Shown here one piece after another: positions 17,239 to 25,036 of a DNA stretch of 25,036 nt. Numbering within the stretch: the stretch's first letter is position 1; the number at the start of each line of letters is the position of its first letter. The position numbers and the translations under genes were made by a program. The notes under the pieces are model-generated. The model was given only the letters and a program-made list of their open reading frames with translations, was not told the DNA's origin and did no database searches. Where the stretch lies: the NCBI GenBank assembly GCA_003518245.1, contig DOZA01000339.1:1-25036 (forward strand), in the 5' to 3' direction. Source of the DNA: Bacteroidales bacterium (GTDB lineage: Bacteria; Bacteroidota; Bacteroidia; Bacteroidales; VadinHA17).

Positions 17239-17267
17239 CATGTCGTTTTTACCGCTTTTGTGACATG
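17239..17267. promoter_or_regulatory. Inverted repeat between the peptide and TPR-CHAT genes
   Basis: CATGTC (17239-17244) and GACATG (17262-17267) form an exact 6-bp inverted repeat separated by 17 nt, within the 220-nt divergent intergenic region. Placement and spacing suit an operator for a dimeric regulator acting on either gene. The arms are short, so chance is possible in this AT-rich DNA. Confidence 0.3.
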
Positions 17268-17336
17268 AAAAAATGAAAAAAAATCACTCTTTTTTTTTAA
17301 AACCCAGATTTACAGGAAAGTACATTAATTTTTTTT

Positions 17337-17368
17337 TTTGGCTTTTAGAGTTCTTATTTTGATATTTG
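17337..17368 (+). promoter_or_regulatory. Promoter of the TPR-CHAT gene
   Basis: A TTTG -33 box (17337-17340) and GATATTTG (17361-17368; one mismatch to TAnnTTTG) are separated by 20 nt, the normal spacing for Bacteroidota housekeeping promoters. The start codon lies 30 nt after the -7 element, giving a leader of about 20-25 nt. Confidence 0.55.
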
Positions 17369-17397
17369 GATGTTTTAAGCATATAGCATTAAAATAA

Positions 17398-20300
17398 ATG
17401 AAGATTAACCTCAGATATTTAGTCTTATTGTTAACAGTTGTATTATGCTTCAATCAGGGTATAAAACCTTCCCCCTTGTTCCCTGAAAGCAATAATGATT
17501 CATTATTAATTACCAGTAAACTTAACAGTTTTAAACGTGCTTTGCAAGAAAGCAGCCCTGATGCAAGCGATTATTATAACTGGATATTGGACTATTTAAG
17601 CTCCGGCAATGTCAGTGACAGCATTATTTTATCTGATTGTTACTACTATACCGGAACATATAAATATATTGGAACATCTTTTGATGAAGCAAAAGCTCTG
17701 CTTCAAAAATCTATTATTTACAGGAATGCAGCTGACAGCATTGATGATATATATGCAAAGGCCAGAACCAACCTTGGTCTTTCTTTCTTGTATACCGGGG
17801 AACTGGAAAAAGCCATTGAAAATCTGGAGATGGCCCTTATAACCAGAGAAAGATTATTTGGATCTGATTCAACGATCCTGATCAAAACATTTCTTAATCT
17901 TTCGGCTGCATATGTCGAGATGAATATGCACGAAAGATCATTAACAGCTTCGCAGAAAGGGATTAAACTGGCCGAGAAATACCCGGATAATGTTGATCTG
18001 AAGAATTTGATTAAATTATATTATAATTCAGGTGTCTCATATCTCAGGATCCTTGATTTTGGAAGGGCTAAAAGGAATTTTGAGATGGCATATTCACTCG
18101 TGGAAAATAATGTGGTTCTGGATCTTGATAAACTACTTTTATTATATAATTCCATTGCAGTATGTAATGATAAGCTCGGAGATTCAGTCTTATCAGATTA
18201 TTATTTTCAGAAGGCTTTGAATTTGATTGATTCAACAGGGATATCAGGACAGTCGGTAAATATTGTTTACGATAATTATGCTTTTATTCTGGCTGATAAG
18301 GGTAATTACGAGCTGGCCAGGGATTATTTGTTATTATCTGTTGAAGAAGTTGAAAAGGAATATGGGAAAGAAAGCAGGAATAAGATCAGGCAGCTTCTGA
18401 GTTATTCTTATTTCCTGATGTATTATATGGATAATTACACAGAGGCAGAGAATATACTTAAGGATATAATGTCATATATTGATAAAAACCAGAGTGATAT
18501 ACACGTAAAATATGAAACATATCTGTATATGTCCAGGATAATGTATAATAAAGGCAGGAATACTCAGGCCTTGTATTATATAAATGATATAATTGACGAC
18601 TCACTATATGTTCCCTCTAATATTCGTACTGAATTATATATCCAGAAGAGTAAAATATTGAAAAGGATTTCCGGTTCAGATAATACCATACAAACTCTTG
18701 AGGATGCGCTGTCAGCAATAGAACATGCATTATCTATTATAGAGTTTTCCAGGTTAAGGATAAATGAGGATGAGAGCAGGAGAATGGTCTCAGGTACATA
18801 TTATGAAATCTTTGACATGGCAATGGATATTTTATGTAACTTATTTAGTTTGACCGGAGATATAACATACCATGAGAAGGCGTTCGCTATATCAGAAAAA
18901 TCAAAAGCTGCAGGATTACTGGTTGCTACAAGGAACAACAGGGCTATGAATTTCCATCTTCCTGAAAACCTGGCAAACCTTGAAAAAGACCTGCTTGCCG
19001 ATATAAGGGATTATAATGAAGTGATATATACTGAATCAGTAAAGCAAAAACCTGATAATGATATTATTAACCGGTATCGCCATCTTAGTGTATCTGCCGG
19101 TTTAAGATATGATTCACTGGTAAAGGTGTTTGAAAAGGACTATCCGCGGTATTATAACCTTAGACATAATACTGCAGTCAGTAATCTTAATGATATAAGA
19201 AGAAGTATTGGAAATGATGGTAATTTTATTGAATATTTTATTTCTGACAGTCTGTTGTATATCTTCCTGATAAATAAGAACAATTTCGTTGTCAGGGTTG
19301 AACAAACAGGTGTGGATTTCAAAAAAATGATTCTTGAATACCGCGATATAATTACCAATCCTTCCATAACTGAAGATGCAAGGGTACAGTATAATAAATT
19401 CATCAACCTGGCATCAGATTTATACAACAGGTTAATAAAACCTGTCAGTGATTACCTGGTTTCTGACAGGCTAATCATTTCACCTGATGATATACTATCC
19501 TATTTACCTTTTGAAACTCTTATCAGTGATAAACCGGGATATAGAGAAATAAACTACAGGGAGCTTGACTATCTTCTTAAAGAATATGAGATTATTTACG
19601 AATACTCTGGTACTATTCTTTCAGAAATAAGATCAACAAGGAGGAGTATTTCAAATAAGGTATTGAGTTTTGCCCCCGAATACAACAGTAATATTGATAT
19701 TAATGATCTGATAATGAGCAGGCAGGTACACAGGGATAACCTGACAAATATACCTGGAGCGAGAGAAGAAGCTATATATATTAATAAGTTGCTGGGTGGT
19801 GAGCTATATATTGATGATAAAGCTACAGAAAGCATATTCAAAAGAAGAATAAGTGCGGGCGATATTATACACCTGGCCATGCATGCCTTTTTGAATGACC
19901 GTAATCCAATGTATTCAAAAATGATATTCAGCATGGATAGTGACACAATAGAAGATGGTATGCTTAATACATACGAGGTATATAATATCCCTATAAGATC
20001 AAAGATGTTATTTCTGAGTTCATGTAATACGGGCATTGGTTACCTGCAATCTGGTGAAGGAGTAATGAGCCTGGCAAGGGGGTTCTTTTATTCAGGATGC
20101 CCGAGTGTTATAATGTCGTTATGGGAGGTTGATGACCGATCAGAAAGTGATTTAGTAAAGGAGTTTTATCTAAACCTGAAGAAAGGTTTAACAAAAAGCA
20201 AGTCCTTAAGGAAAGCAAGGATTGAATACCTGGCTGGTGCTGATCAGATGAGATCACATCCCTATTTCTGGAGTGCCCTTGTAATATTGGGGAATGATGA

Positions 20301-20400
20301 GGCTGTATATTTACCTTTTAAAAGGTATCTGCTGCTAGGATTTTTTGTAGTTATTCTCTTTCTTGTTGCAGGCTATTATCGCAGGTCAGAATCATTGTAA
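17398..20400 (+). CDS. Membrane-anchored TPR-CHAT protein (caspase-like protease)
   Basis: A 1000-residue protein with a signal peptide (~6-19), a long TPR array (~30-460), a helical linker, and a C-terminal CHAT domain (~660-965). The CHAT caspase-like dyad is present: His829 in HLAMHAFLND and Cys876 in LFLSSCNTGIG, followed by GEGVMSLARGFFYSGCPSVIMSLWEVDD. A single hydrophobic helix (977-992) and a basic tail (YYRRSESL) close the protein, so the TPR and CHAT parts should face the periplasm with the C-terminus in the inner membrane. CHAT proteases elsewhere are switched on by partners bound to their TPRs; the target here is unknown. Its 3' end overlaps the converging sigma gene by 25 nt. Confidence 0.9.
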   Translation: MKINLRYLVLLLTVVLCFNQGIKPSPLFPESNNDSLLITSKLNSFKRALQESSPDASDYYNWILDYLSSGNVSDSIILSDCYYYTGTYKYIGTSFDEAKALLQKSIIYRNAADSIDDIYAKARTNLGLSFLYTGELEKAIENLEMALITRERLFGSDSTILIKTFLNLSAAYVEMNMHERSLTASQKGIKLAEKYPDNVDLKNLIKLYYNSGVSYLRILDFGRAKRNFEMAYSLVENNVVLDLDKLLLLYNSIAVCNDKLGDSVLSDYYFQKALNLIDSTGISGQSVNIVYDNYAFILADKGNYELARDYLLLSVEEVEKEYGKESRNKIRQLLSYSYFLMYYMDNYTEAENILKDIMSYIDKNQSDIHVKYETYLYMSRIMYNKGRNTQALYYINDIIDDSLYVPSNIRTELYIQKSKILKRISGSDNTIQTLEDALSAIEHALSIIEFSRLRINEDESRRMVSGTYYEIFDMAMDILCNLFSLTGDITYHEKAFAISEKSKAAGLLVATRNNRAMNFHLPENLANLEKDLLADIRDYNEVIYTESVKQKPDNDIINRYRHLSVSAGLRYDSLVKVFEKDYPRYYNLRHNTAVSNLNDIRRSIGNDGNFIEYFISDSLLYIFLINKNNFVVRVEQTGVDFKKMILEYRDIITNPSITEDARVQYNKFINLASDLYNRLIKPVSDYLVSDRLIISPDDILSYLPFETLISDKPGYREINYRELDYLLKEYEIIYEYSGTILSEIRSTRRSISNKVLSFAPEYNSNIDINDLIMSRQVHRDNLTNIPGAREEAIYINKLLGGELYIDDKATESIFKRRISAGDIIHLAMHAFLNDRNPMYSKMIFSMDSDTIEDGMLNTYEVYNIPIRSKMLFLSSCNTGIGYLQSGEGVMSLARGFFYSGCPSVIMSLWEVDDRSESDLVKEFYLNLKKGLTKSKSLRKARIEYLAGADQMRSHPYFWSALVILGNDEAVYLPFKRYLLLGFFVVILFLVAGYYRRSESL

Positions 20401-20945
20401 TCATTATAATCAGGATCAGCTTTCACTATTTTAATAAGTGCCTCTTTACACAGATATTTTTTACGACGCGCATAATTTTCAGATTTATATTTCATTTTCC
20501 TCGATATATCACCATAATTACACCTGTTGATAATCATATTAAGCACCTCCTGACATTCAGGTTTCAGCTTTAGAAATGATCGTTGAACTATCTGTTCAAG
20601 GGGAATATCGAGTAGTGTGGAATGGTCAAATTCGTCAATAAATTCTTTATCTATATCAATTCTTTTCTTATTTTTCCTGAGATGTTCATGCCACAGGTTT
20701 TTTGATACACCAAACAGATAGCCTTTAACATCGGTTGCATCACCAAGGTTATTTTGTTGTATCTTCTTAAAAAGGACCATCATGGCATCCTGGAAAATAT
20801 CATATGCATCATCTTCAGTACCAGTATTCTTAAGTACATATGATTTAACTGTATCGAAGAATGAATCATAGAGGAAATTAACAGATTTATCATCCCCCTT
20901 CCGCATTCCCTCTATTAATTTCTTATCTGAGTGTTTTTTTAACAC
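20376..20945 (-). CDS. ECF-type RNA polymerase sigma factor
   Basis: A 189-residue sigma-70 family factor lacking regions 1 and 3, as in ECF sigmas. Region 2 spans ~22-92 (FLYDSFFDTVKSYV, DAYDIFQDAMMVLFKKI, VKGYLFGVSKNLWHEHLRK), and region 4 spans ~118-175, with a helix-turn-helix around CNYGDISRKMKYKSENYARRKKYL. The C-terminal tail is acidic (PDYNDYNDSD). The start is GTG at 20945; the nearby ATG is out of frame. The membrane-TPR protein may be its anti-sigma factor. It is divergent from the C39 exporter and convergent with TPR-CHAT, so it is positioned to control both, although their promoters also look like housekeeping ones. Confidence 0.92.
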   Translation of the reverse strand: MLKKHSDKKLIEGMRKGDDKSVNFLYDSFFDTVKSYVLKNTGTEDDAYDIFQDAMMVLFKKIQQNNLGDATDVKGYLFGVSKNLWHEHLRKNKKRIDIDKEFIDEFDHSTLLDIPLEQIVQRSFLKLKPECQEVLNMIINRCNYGDISRKMKYKSENYARRKKYLCKEALIKIVKADPDYNDYNDSDLR

Positions 20946-20964
20946 ATCAAAGTATTATTTCAGA

Positions 20965-20972
20965 CAAATATA
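20965..20972 (-). promoter_or_regulatory. -7 element of the sigma factor gene
   Basis: Read on the minus strand the site is TATATTTG, an exact TAnnTTTG match, 20 nt before the GTG start. An ATTG (three of four bases of the -33 TTTG) lies 21 nt further upstream. The leader would be only about 12-15 nt. Confidence 0.5.
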
Positions 20973-21024
20973 CTATTTCCCACATAATTAACTCAATGAT
21001 TTCTATCACTAAGCTATGTGCCTT

Positions 21025-21032
21025 TATATTTG
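21025..21032 (+). promoter_or_regulatory. -7 element of the C39 exporter operon
   Basis: TATATTTG, the same octamer as for the divergent sigma gene, lies 50 nt before the exporter start. A TTTC (three of four -33 bases) is 21 nt upstream. The two divergent -7 elements are only 52 nt apart, so the two promoters overlap or compete. Confidence 0.5.
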
Positions 21033-21082
21033 AATAGAATCAAATTATAAATATATTTACACACTTTAAACTATTATTCGAT

Positions 21083-23269
21083 ATGTCATTCCCTTTTGAA
21101 AGACAAGCAGATGCTATGGATTGTGGGCCTGCCTGTCTGCAGATGGTTGCACGTTTCCATGGTAAAAAATTCAGTCTCTCTGAATTAAGGGAAAGGAGTT
21201 ATATAACACGTGAGGGAGTCTCTTTCCTGGGAATATCAGAAGCAGCTGAGTCAATAGGGTTCAGAACAATAGGAGTACGAATACCATTTAATAAACTGGC
21301 TGAAGATACTCCCTTGCCATGTATTGTACACTGGCGTCAAAAACATTTTGTAGTAGTATATAAGGTAAAAAAAGATCATGTATACGTTGCCGACCCGGGG
21401 CGTGGACTAGTAAAATATTCCAGGGAGGAGTTTGAAAAAAACTGGGCTATGACCAGGATTAATGATGAAAAACTGGGACTCGTGCTTATATTGCAGCCCA
21501 CTCCTGGATTCTATGAACAGGAAGAAACAGGAAAGGAAAAGTCTGGATTCGGTTTCTTAATGCGGTATATTAAATTGTATCGCAAGTATTTCTTCCAGAT
21601 ATTTCTTGGATTGTTCATCGGTAGTCTGATACAGCTTATTTTTCCCTTTCTTACCCAGTCTGTGATTGATATAGGTATAAATACACAGGACCTGGGGTTT
21701 ATCTACCTTATACTGTTTGCCCAGCTGGCGCTCATTATTGGAAGGATGACAGTTGAATTTGTAAGGGGTTGGCTTTTATTGCATATAAGCACAAGGGTTA
21801 ATGTAGCTATAGTCTCAGGTTTCCTATACAAGCTGATGGCCCTGCCTGTTTCTTACTTTGATAAGAAGTTAAGTGGCGATATATTGCAACGTATTGATGA
21901 TAACCGTAGAATTGAGTCATTTCTGAGTAATACATCTCTAAACGTACTCTTTTCATTTGTTAACCTGCTAGTATTCGGTATAGTACTTGCTATCTACAAT
22001 ATTACCATACTCCTGGTTTTTATTGCAGGTACCATCCTTTATTTTGCCTGGGTATCTATTTTCATGCGTTCGCGTGCAAAACTTGATCATAAAAGGTTTA
22101 AACAATTATCCGATCATAATGCCAAGCTGATAGAGATCATTAATGGCATGCAGGAAATAAAGCTTACCCAGAGTGAAAAGAGCAAACGCTGGGGCTGGGA
22201 AACAATACAGGCATCACTCTTTAAAACAAGGGTAAAGGCAATGGGCCTTTCTCAATACCAGTTGGCAGGAGGCAGATTAATAAATGAAGCATCAAATGTA
22301 CTGATTACAATTATAGCTGCAACAGCTGTTTTATCAGGTAGTATGACCCTGGGTATGATGCTGGCAGTACAGTTTATTATCGGGCAGTTAAATATTCCTG
22401 TTAACCAGATGGTGGTCTTTTTCAGGACCTCTCAGGATGCAAAAATGAGCCTTGACAGGCTTTCCGAGGTGCATACCAGTCCTTCAGAAGAGTCTGAGGA
22501 AGATATGAAACTGAAGAACCTGCCGGCAAAAAGGAGTATATATATTAATAATCTTTCATTCCAGTATGAAGGACCCAGGTCAACTTTTGTCCTTAAGGAT
22601 ATAGATATTGTAATACCTGAAAAAAAAGTTACTGCTGTTGTTGGAACAAGCGGAAGTGGAAAAACAACAATGTTGAAAATTATACTGGGTTTTTATAATC
22701 CAGTTGAAGGAAATATACTTGTGGGAGATACAAACCTGAGAAACCTGAGTCTGAAAATGTGGAGAGAGAGGGTAGGTGTTGTTATGCAGGATGGATATAT
22801 TTTCCCTGACACTATAGCAAATAATATTGCCCCCGGACTGGAAATAATAGACAGGGATAAATTAATGAAGGCCCTCTCAATTGCAAATATTAGTGACTTT
22901 ATTGATTCACTGCCCCTGGGAATAAACACCATGATAGGTCATAATGGACATGGACTGAGCCAGGGTCAGAAACAGAGAATATTAATAGCACGGGCAGTAT
23001 ATAAGAATCCTGATTATCTCTTTTTTGATGAAGCTACAAATTCACTCGATGCAGCAAATGAAAAGCAGATAGTATCAAATCTAAACGAGTTTTTTTCAGG
23101 CAAGACTGTAATGATAATTGCTCACAGGTTAAGTACCGTCAGGAATGCTGATAATATCGTTGTTATTGATAAGGGAAGAATGATTGAAAGTGGCACTCAT
23201 CAGGATCTGGTTGATAGTAGAGGGACTTATTATAAACTTGTGCGTGACCAGCTTGAACTGGGGAATTGA
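21083..23269 (+). CDS. C39-peptidase ABC exporter (PCAT type)
   Basis: A 728-residue inner-membrane exporter with three parts. The N-terminal C39 peptidase (~1-135) has a complete triad: Cys14 in DCGPACLQ, His88 in KHFVVVY, and Asp104 in DPGRG. The transmembrane domain spans ~165-450. The nucleotide-binding domain has Walker A GTSGSGKT (521-528), signature LSQGQ (625-629), and Walker B FFDEATNS (D649, E650). Family members cut double-glycine leaders on the cytosolic face and export the released peptide. The intact triad means this is a processing exporter, not the degenerate C39-like type of RTX systems. The 46-residue peptide at 17037-17177 is the obvious candidate cargo. The HlyD gene follows 6 nt later. 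Confidence 0.94.
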   Translation: MSFPFERQADAMDCGPACLQMVARFHGKKFSLSELRERSYITREGVSFLGISEAAESIGFRTIGVRIPFNKLAEDTPLPCIVHWRQKHFVVVYKVKKDHVYVADPGRGLVKYSREEFEKNWAMTRINDEKLGLVLILQPTPGFYEQEETGKEKSGFGFLMRYIKLYRKYFFQIFLGLFIGSLIQLIFPFLTQSVIDIGINTQDLGFIYLILFAQLALIIGRMTVEFVRGWLLLHISTRVNVAIVSGFLYKLMALPVSYFDKKLSGDILQRIDDNRRIESFLSNTSLNVLFSFVNLLVFGIVLAIYNITILLVFIAGTILYFAWVSIFMRSRAKLDHKRFKQLSDHNAKLIEIINGMQEIKLTQSEKSKRWGWETIQASLFKTRVKAMGLSQYQLAGGRLINEASNVLITIIAATAVLSGSMTLGMMLAVQFIIGQLNIPVNQMVVFFRTSQDAKMSLDRLSEVHTSPSEESEEDMKLKNLPAKRSIYINNLSFQYEGPRSTFVLKDIDIVIPEKKVTAVVGTSGSGKTTMLKIILGFYNPVEGNILVGDTNLRNLSLKMWRERVGVVMQDGYIFPDTIANNIAPGLEIIDRDKLMKALSIANISDFIDSLPLGINTMIGHNGHGLSQGQKQRILIARAVYKNPDYLFFDEATNSLDAANEKQIVSNLNEFFSGKTVMIIAHRLSTVRNADNIVVIDKGRMIESGTHQDLVDSRGTYYKLVRDQLELGN

Positions 23270-23275
23270 TCAATT

Positions 23276-24592
23276 ATGAATAAACAACCACAGGAAATAA
23301 GATATTCACAACCTGTAGAGGATATTATGAATACACCTCCCAGGTCTCTGATACGCTGGGGCACTGTAATAGTAGCTGTGGTAATTATCCTCCTGATTTT
23401 TCTGTCATGGATAATAAAATATCCTTTTATCGTGATGGCTGATGCAATAATAACAACAGAAAATCCCCCGGCAAATATTATTGCAAGGGTATCAGGTAAT
23501 ATAGAACATCTCTTTGTCAACGATGGAGATGAAGTAGGCCGCGGATCAATTCTTGGTATAATGGAAACAACAGCCTCTTATGAAAGCATACAATGGTTAA
23601 GCTCTTTTCTGGATACAGTGGAAACAGCAGAATTATCACCAGCTTTCTCAAATAGTAGCAGGCAATTACCTGATAATCTGGTGCTCGGAGAGATACAAAA
23701 TGATTTCTCGGTTTTTAGAAAAAGCTATTATGATTATATGAATCATATTGAAATAGACTATTACGGTAAAAAAATTGAAGCTGTAAAAGAAGAAATAAGT
23801 AGTATTGAAGATTATATTAACCAGTTGAAAAGTAAGGAAAGACTGAGAGTTTCTAACCTTGATGTAGAAAAGAACAAATACCTGCGTGATTCATTACTAA
23901 ATGAACAAGATATTCTGCCGGACGCCGAGCTTGAAAATTCAAAACAGAAATTCTATTCGTTGAAAATTGAACTGGTGCAGGTTGTCCTGGAAGCATCATC
24001 CAGGCGTATTGACCTTGCATCAAAGAAACAGGAATTACAGGATTTAACAGCTGCACGTGAAGAAGAAAAACAGAAATACCTGTCGGCACTGGACAATGAA
24101 CTTATGAAACTGAAAGCAAGACTTGACTGGTGGATACAGAACTACCTGCTGGTATCACCTATCAGAGGGAATGTTACTTTTACAAGATACTGGTCAGAAA
24201 ACCAGTCTGTTACAGTAGGCGAAACAGTCATGACAGTAGTCCCGGAAGGTGATAATGAAATAATAGCACGCATAATGATGCCAATGAAAGGCTCAGGTAA
24301 GGTTAAAGAGGGGCAAAATGTAAATATTCAGCTTGAAGGCTATCCTTACCTTGAGTATGGTATGGTGCAGGGAATAATAGACTCAAGGTCGCTCGTACCG
24401 AGTGAAAACCTGTATGTTCTTGATGTTAGCTTACCTGGCGGACTGTCAACATTTTATGGTAAACAACTGGATTTCAACCAGAATATGGCAGGAAGGGCTG
24501 AAATAATTACAGAAGACATAAGGCTTATTGAAAGACTTGTTTATCCTTTCAAATACCTTGTAGAGAAAAACAGGGGATTTGAAAATCAGTAA
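23276..24592 (+). CDS. HlyD-type membrane fusion protein
   Basis: A 438-residue periplasmic adaptor. A cytosolic N-terminal ~27 residues and one membrane helix (~28-47) are followed by a split biotinyl-lipoyl-like domain: first half ~68-98 (ARVSGNIEHLFVNDGDEVGRGSILG), second half ~305-335 (VSPIRGNVTFTRYWSENQSVTVGETV). Between them lies a coiled-coil hairpin (~150-280). A beta-barrel region follows (~340-430). It would bridge the C39 exporter to an outer-membrane channel, so cargo can leave the cell. It begins 6 nt after the exporter stop, so both form one operon. No TolC-like gene is seen in the window; one may be elsewhere. Confidence 0.92.
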   Translation: MNKQPQEIRYSQPVEDIMNTPPRSLIRWGTVIVAVVIILLIFLSWIIKYPFIVMADAIITTENPPANIIARVSGNIEHLFVNDGDEVGRGSILGIMETTASYESIQWLSSFLDTVETAELSPAFSNSSRQLPDNLVLGEIQNDFSVFRKSYYDYMNHIEIDYYGKKIEAVKEEISSIEDYINQLKSKERLRVSNLDVEKNKYLRDSLLNEQDILPDAELENSKQKFYSLKIELVQVVLEASSRRIDLASKKQELQDLTAAREEEKQKYLSALDNELMKLKARLDWWIQNYLLVSPIRGNVTFTRYWSENQSVTVGETVMTVVPEGDNEIIARIMMPMKGSGKVKEGQNVNIQLEGYPYLEYGMVQGIIDSRSLVPSENLYVLDVSLPGGLSTFYGKQLDFNQNMAGRAEIITEDIRLIERLVYPFKYLVEKNRGFENQ

Positions 24593-24662
24593 TAAGCTTT
24601 CTAATTATTACAAAAAATTTAGATTTTATAGCCAGTATGACCCTGTCATGAATATATGATAG

Positions 24663-24683
24663 TGTATAAGTCGCTGTTATACA
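24663..24683. other. Hairpin downstream of the HlyD gene
   Basis: A perfect 7-bp stem (TGTATAA with TTATACA) with a 7-nt loop lies in the 217-nt gap after the adaptor gene. No T-tract follows on either strand, so it is not a convincing intrinsic terminator; it may be a transcript-end structure or chance. Confidence 0.25.
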
Positions 24684-24809
24684 ATCACAAAACATAAAAC
24701 TTATTAATACTTGAGTTTTTCTAAATAATTCGATATTTTCGTAACCTTGATAGATCTCAGATTTAATTTTTAATAAATCTGCTAATGTGCTCAAATAAAA
24801 GGATTAATT

Positions 24810-25036
24810 ATGACTGTTATAAATCCGGATGATTCTGTTCGTGAAGAACAATTCGATGCAGAAAGTAAATCTGCCGAAACTAATGGTGAAAACAAAAAAG
24901 TTGAAATAAAGGCTGAATCTGATAAACCTGGTAAAGATGCTGAGAATTTACAACCTTCACCGGAAGAAAACTCTCCAAATACAGATGGTGAGGATTTGCA
25001 ATCATCACCTGAAAAAGAATCTTCCTCCCTCGTTGT
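24810..25036 (+). CDS. Acidic low-complexity protein, N-terminal fragment (3' truncated by window)
   Basis: An open frame of 75 codons runs off the window end. It begins MTVINPDDSVREEQFDAES and is rich in Glu, Ser, Asn, Asp and Pro, with an imperfect repeat (ENLQPSPEEN and EDLQSSPEKE). No signal peptide is present. AAAGGA lies 6 nt before the ATG, an unusually good ribosome binding site for this window. Acidic disordered N-termini like this precede DUF349 domains in many Bacteroidota proteins, but other families also have them, so I do not assign a function. The 217-nt gap suggests it is separate from the exporter operon. Confidence 0.6.
   Translation, partial: MTVINPDDSVREEQFDAESKSAETNGENKKVEIKAESDKPGKDAENLQPSPEENSPNTDGEDLQSSPEKESSSLV

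Noticed and set aside
17273..17362. A 29-codon plus-strand frame (MKKNHSFFLKP...) just before TPR-CHAT, considered as a second small peptide
   Set aside because: It is made mostly of poly-A and poly-T runs, has no double-glycine leader, and overlaps the TPR-CHAT promoter.
19596..20036. A 146-codon minus-strand frame inside TPR-CHAT
   Set aside because: It is antisense to the conserved CHAT region, whose dyad and motifs fix the coding strand.
24549..24794. An 81-codon minus-strand frame between the HlyD gene and the last gene
   Set aside because: It overlaps the HlyD 3' end antisense, has no recognisable domain and no promoter element, and lies in AT-rich DNA where such frames arise by chance.

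Overview
The window looks like a chromosome segment from a Bacteroidota bacterium, probably of the Bacteroidales/Marinilabiliales type. The DNA is AT-rich. Several starts are preceded by TAnnTTTG-like -7 elements instead of clear Shine-Dalgarno sites. It also encodes families typical of this phylum: a DUF5916 barrel, DUF4293, pyrBI, a PorE-like OmpA protein and a Bacteroidota-style GroES relative. I see no tRNA, rRNA, insertion sequence or CRISPR array.

Positions 1-15100 are mostly housekeeping and metabolic genes. The C-terminal end of a DUF5916 outer-membrane protein and a small DUF4293 membrane protein lie on the plus strand. Facing them are pyrB-pyrI (pyrimidine synthesis) and, behind its own promoter gap, a trmJ-like methyltransferase / DMT transporter / YigZ operon. 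Then on the plus strand come a GroES-like protein, an octaheme cytochrome c fused to HEAT and TPR repeats, and a chorismatase-like Rid protein. The Rid gene ends tail to tail with a NamZ-type (DUF1343) gene. Next is a plus-strand run: secreted alkaline phosphatase, secreted propeller-like protein, queE, and a TPR/PD40-propeller/carboxypeptidase-regulatory/OmpA protein with the domain order of the type IX secretion protein PorE.

Positions 15100-25036 form an accessory-looking region and hold the most interesting material. On the minus strand a TPR membrane protein with an anti-sigma-like N-terminus precedes a soluble histidine kinase whose ATP-lid glycines are lost; an intrinsic terminator follows. 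Next is a 46-residue peptide gene (17037-17177, minus) that standard gene calling would easily miss. Its leader matches the double-glycine consensus recognised by C39 peptidases position by position. It is divergent from a 1000-residue TPR-CHAT protein with a signal peptide, an intact His/Cys caspase-like dyad and a C-terminal membrane anchor. Beyond that lie an ECF sigma factor and, divergent from it, a C39-peptidase ABC exporter with a HlyD-type adaptor. The last gene, cut by the window edge, encodes an acidic low-complexity N-terminus.

Working model (inference): the C39 exporter cleaves the peptide after Gly27-Ser28 and, with the HlyD adaptor, exports an 18-residue acidic core. The periplasm-facing TPR-CHAT protease and the sigma / membrane-TPR pair would sense, process or regulate it. 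I know of no named system with exactly this set of parts, but I cannot check that from sequence alone.
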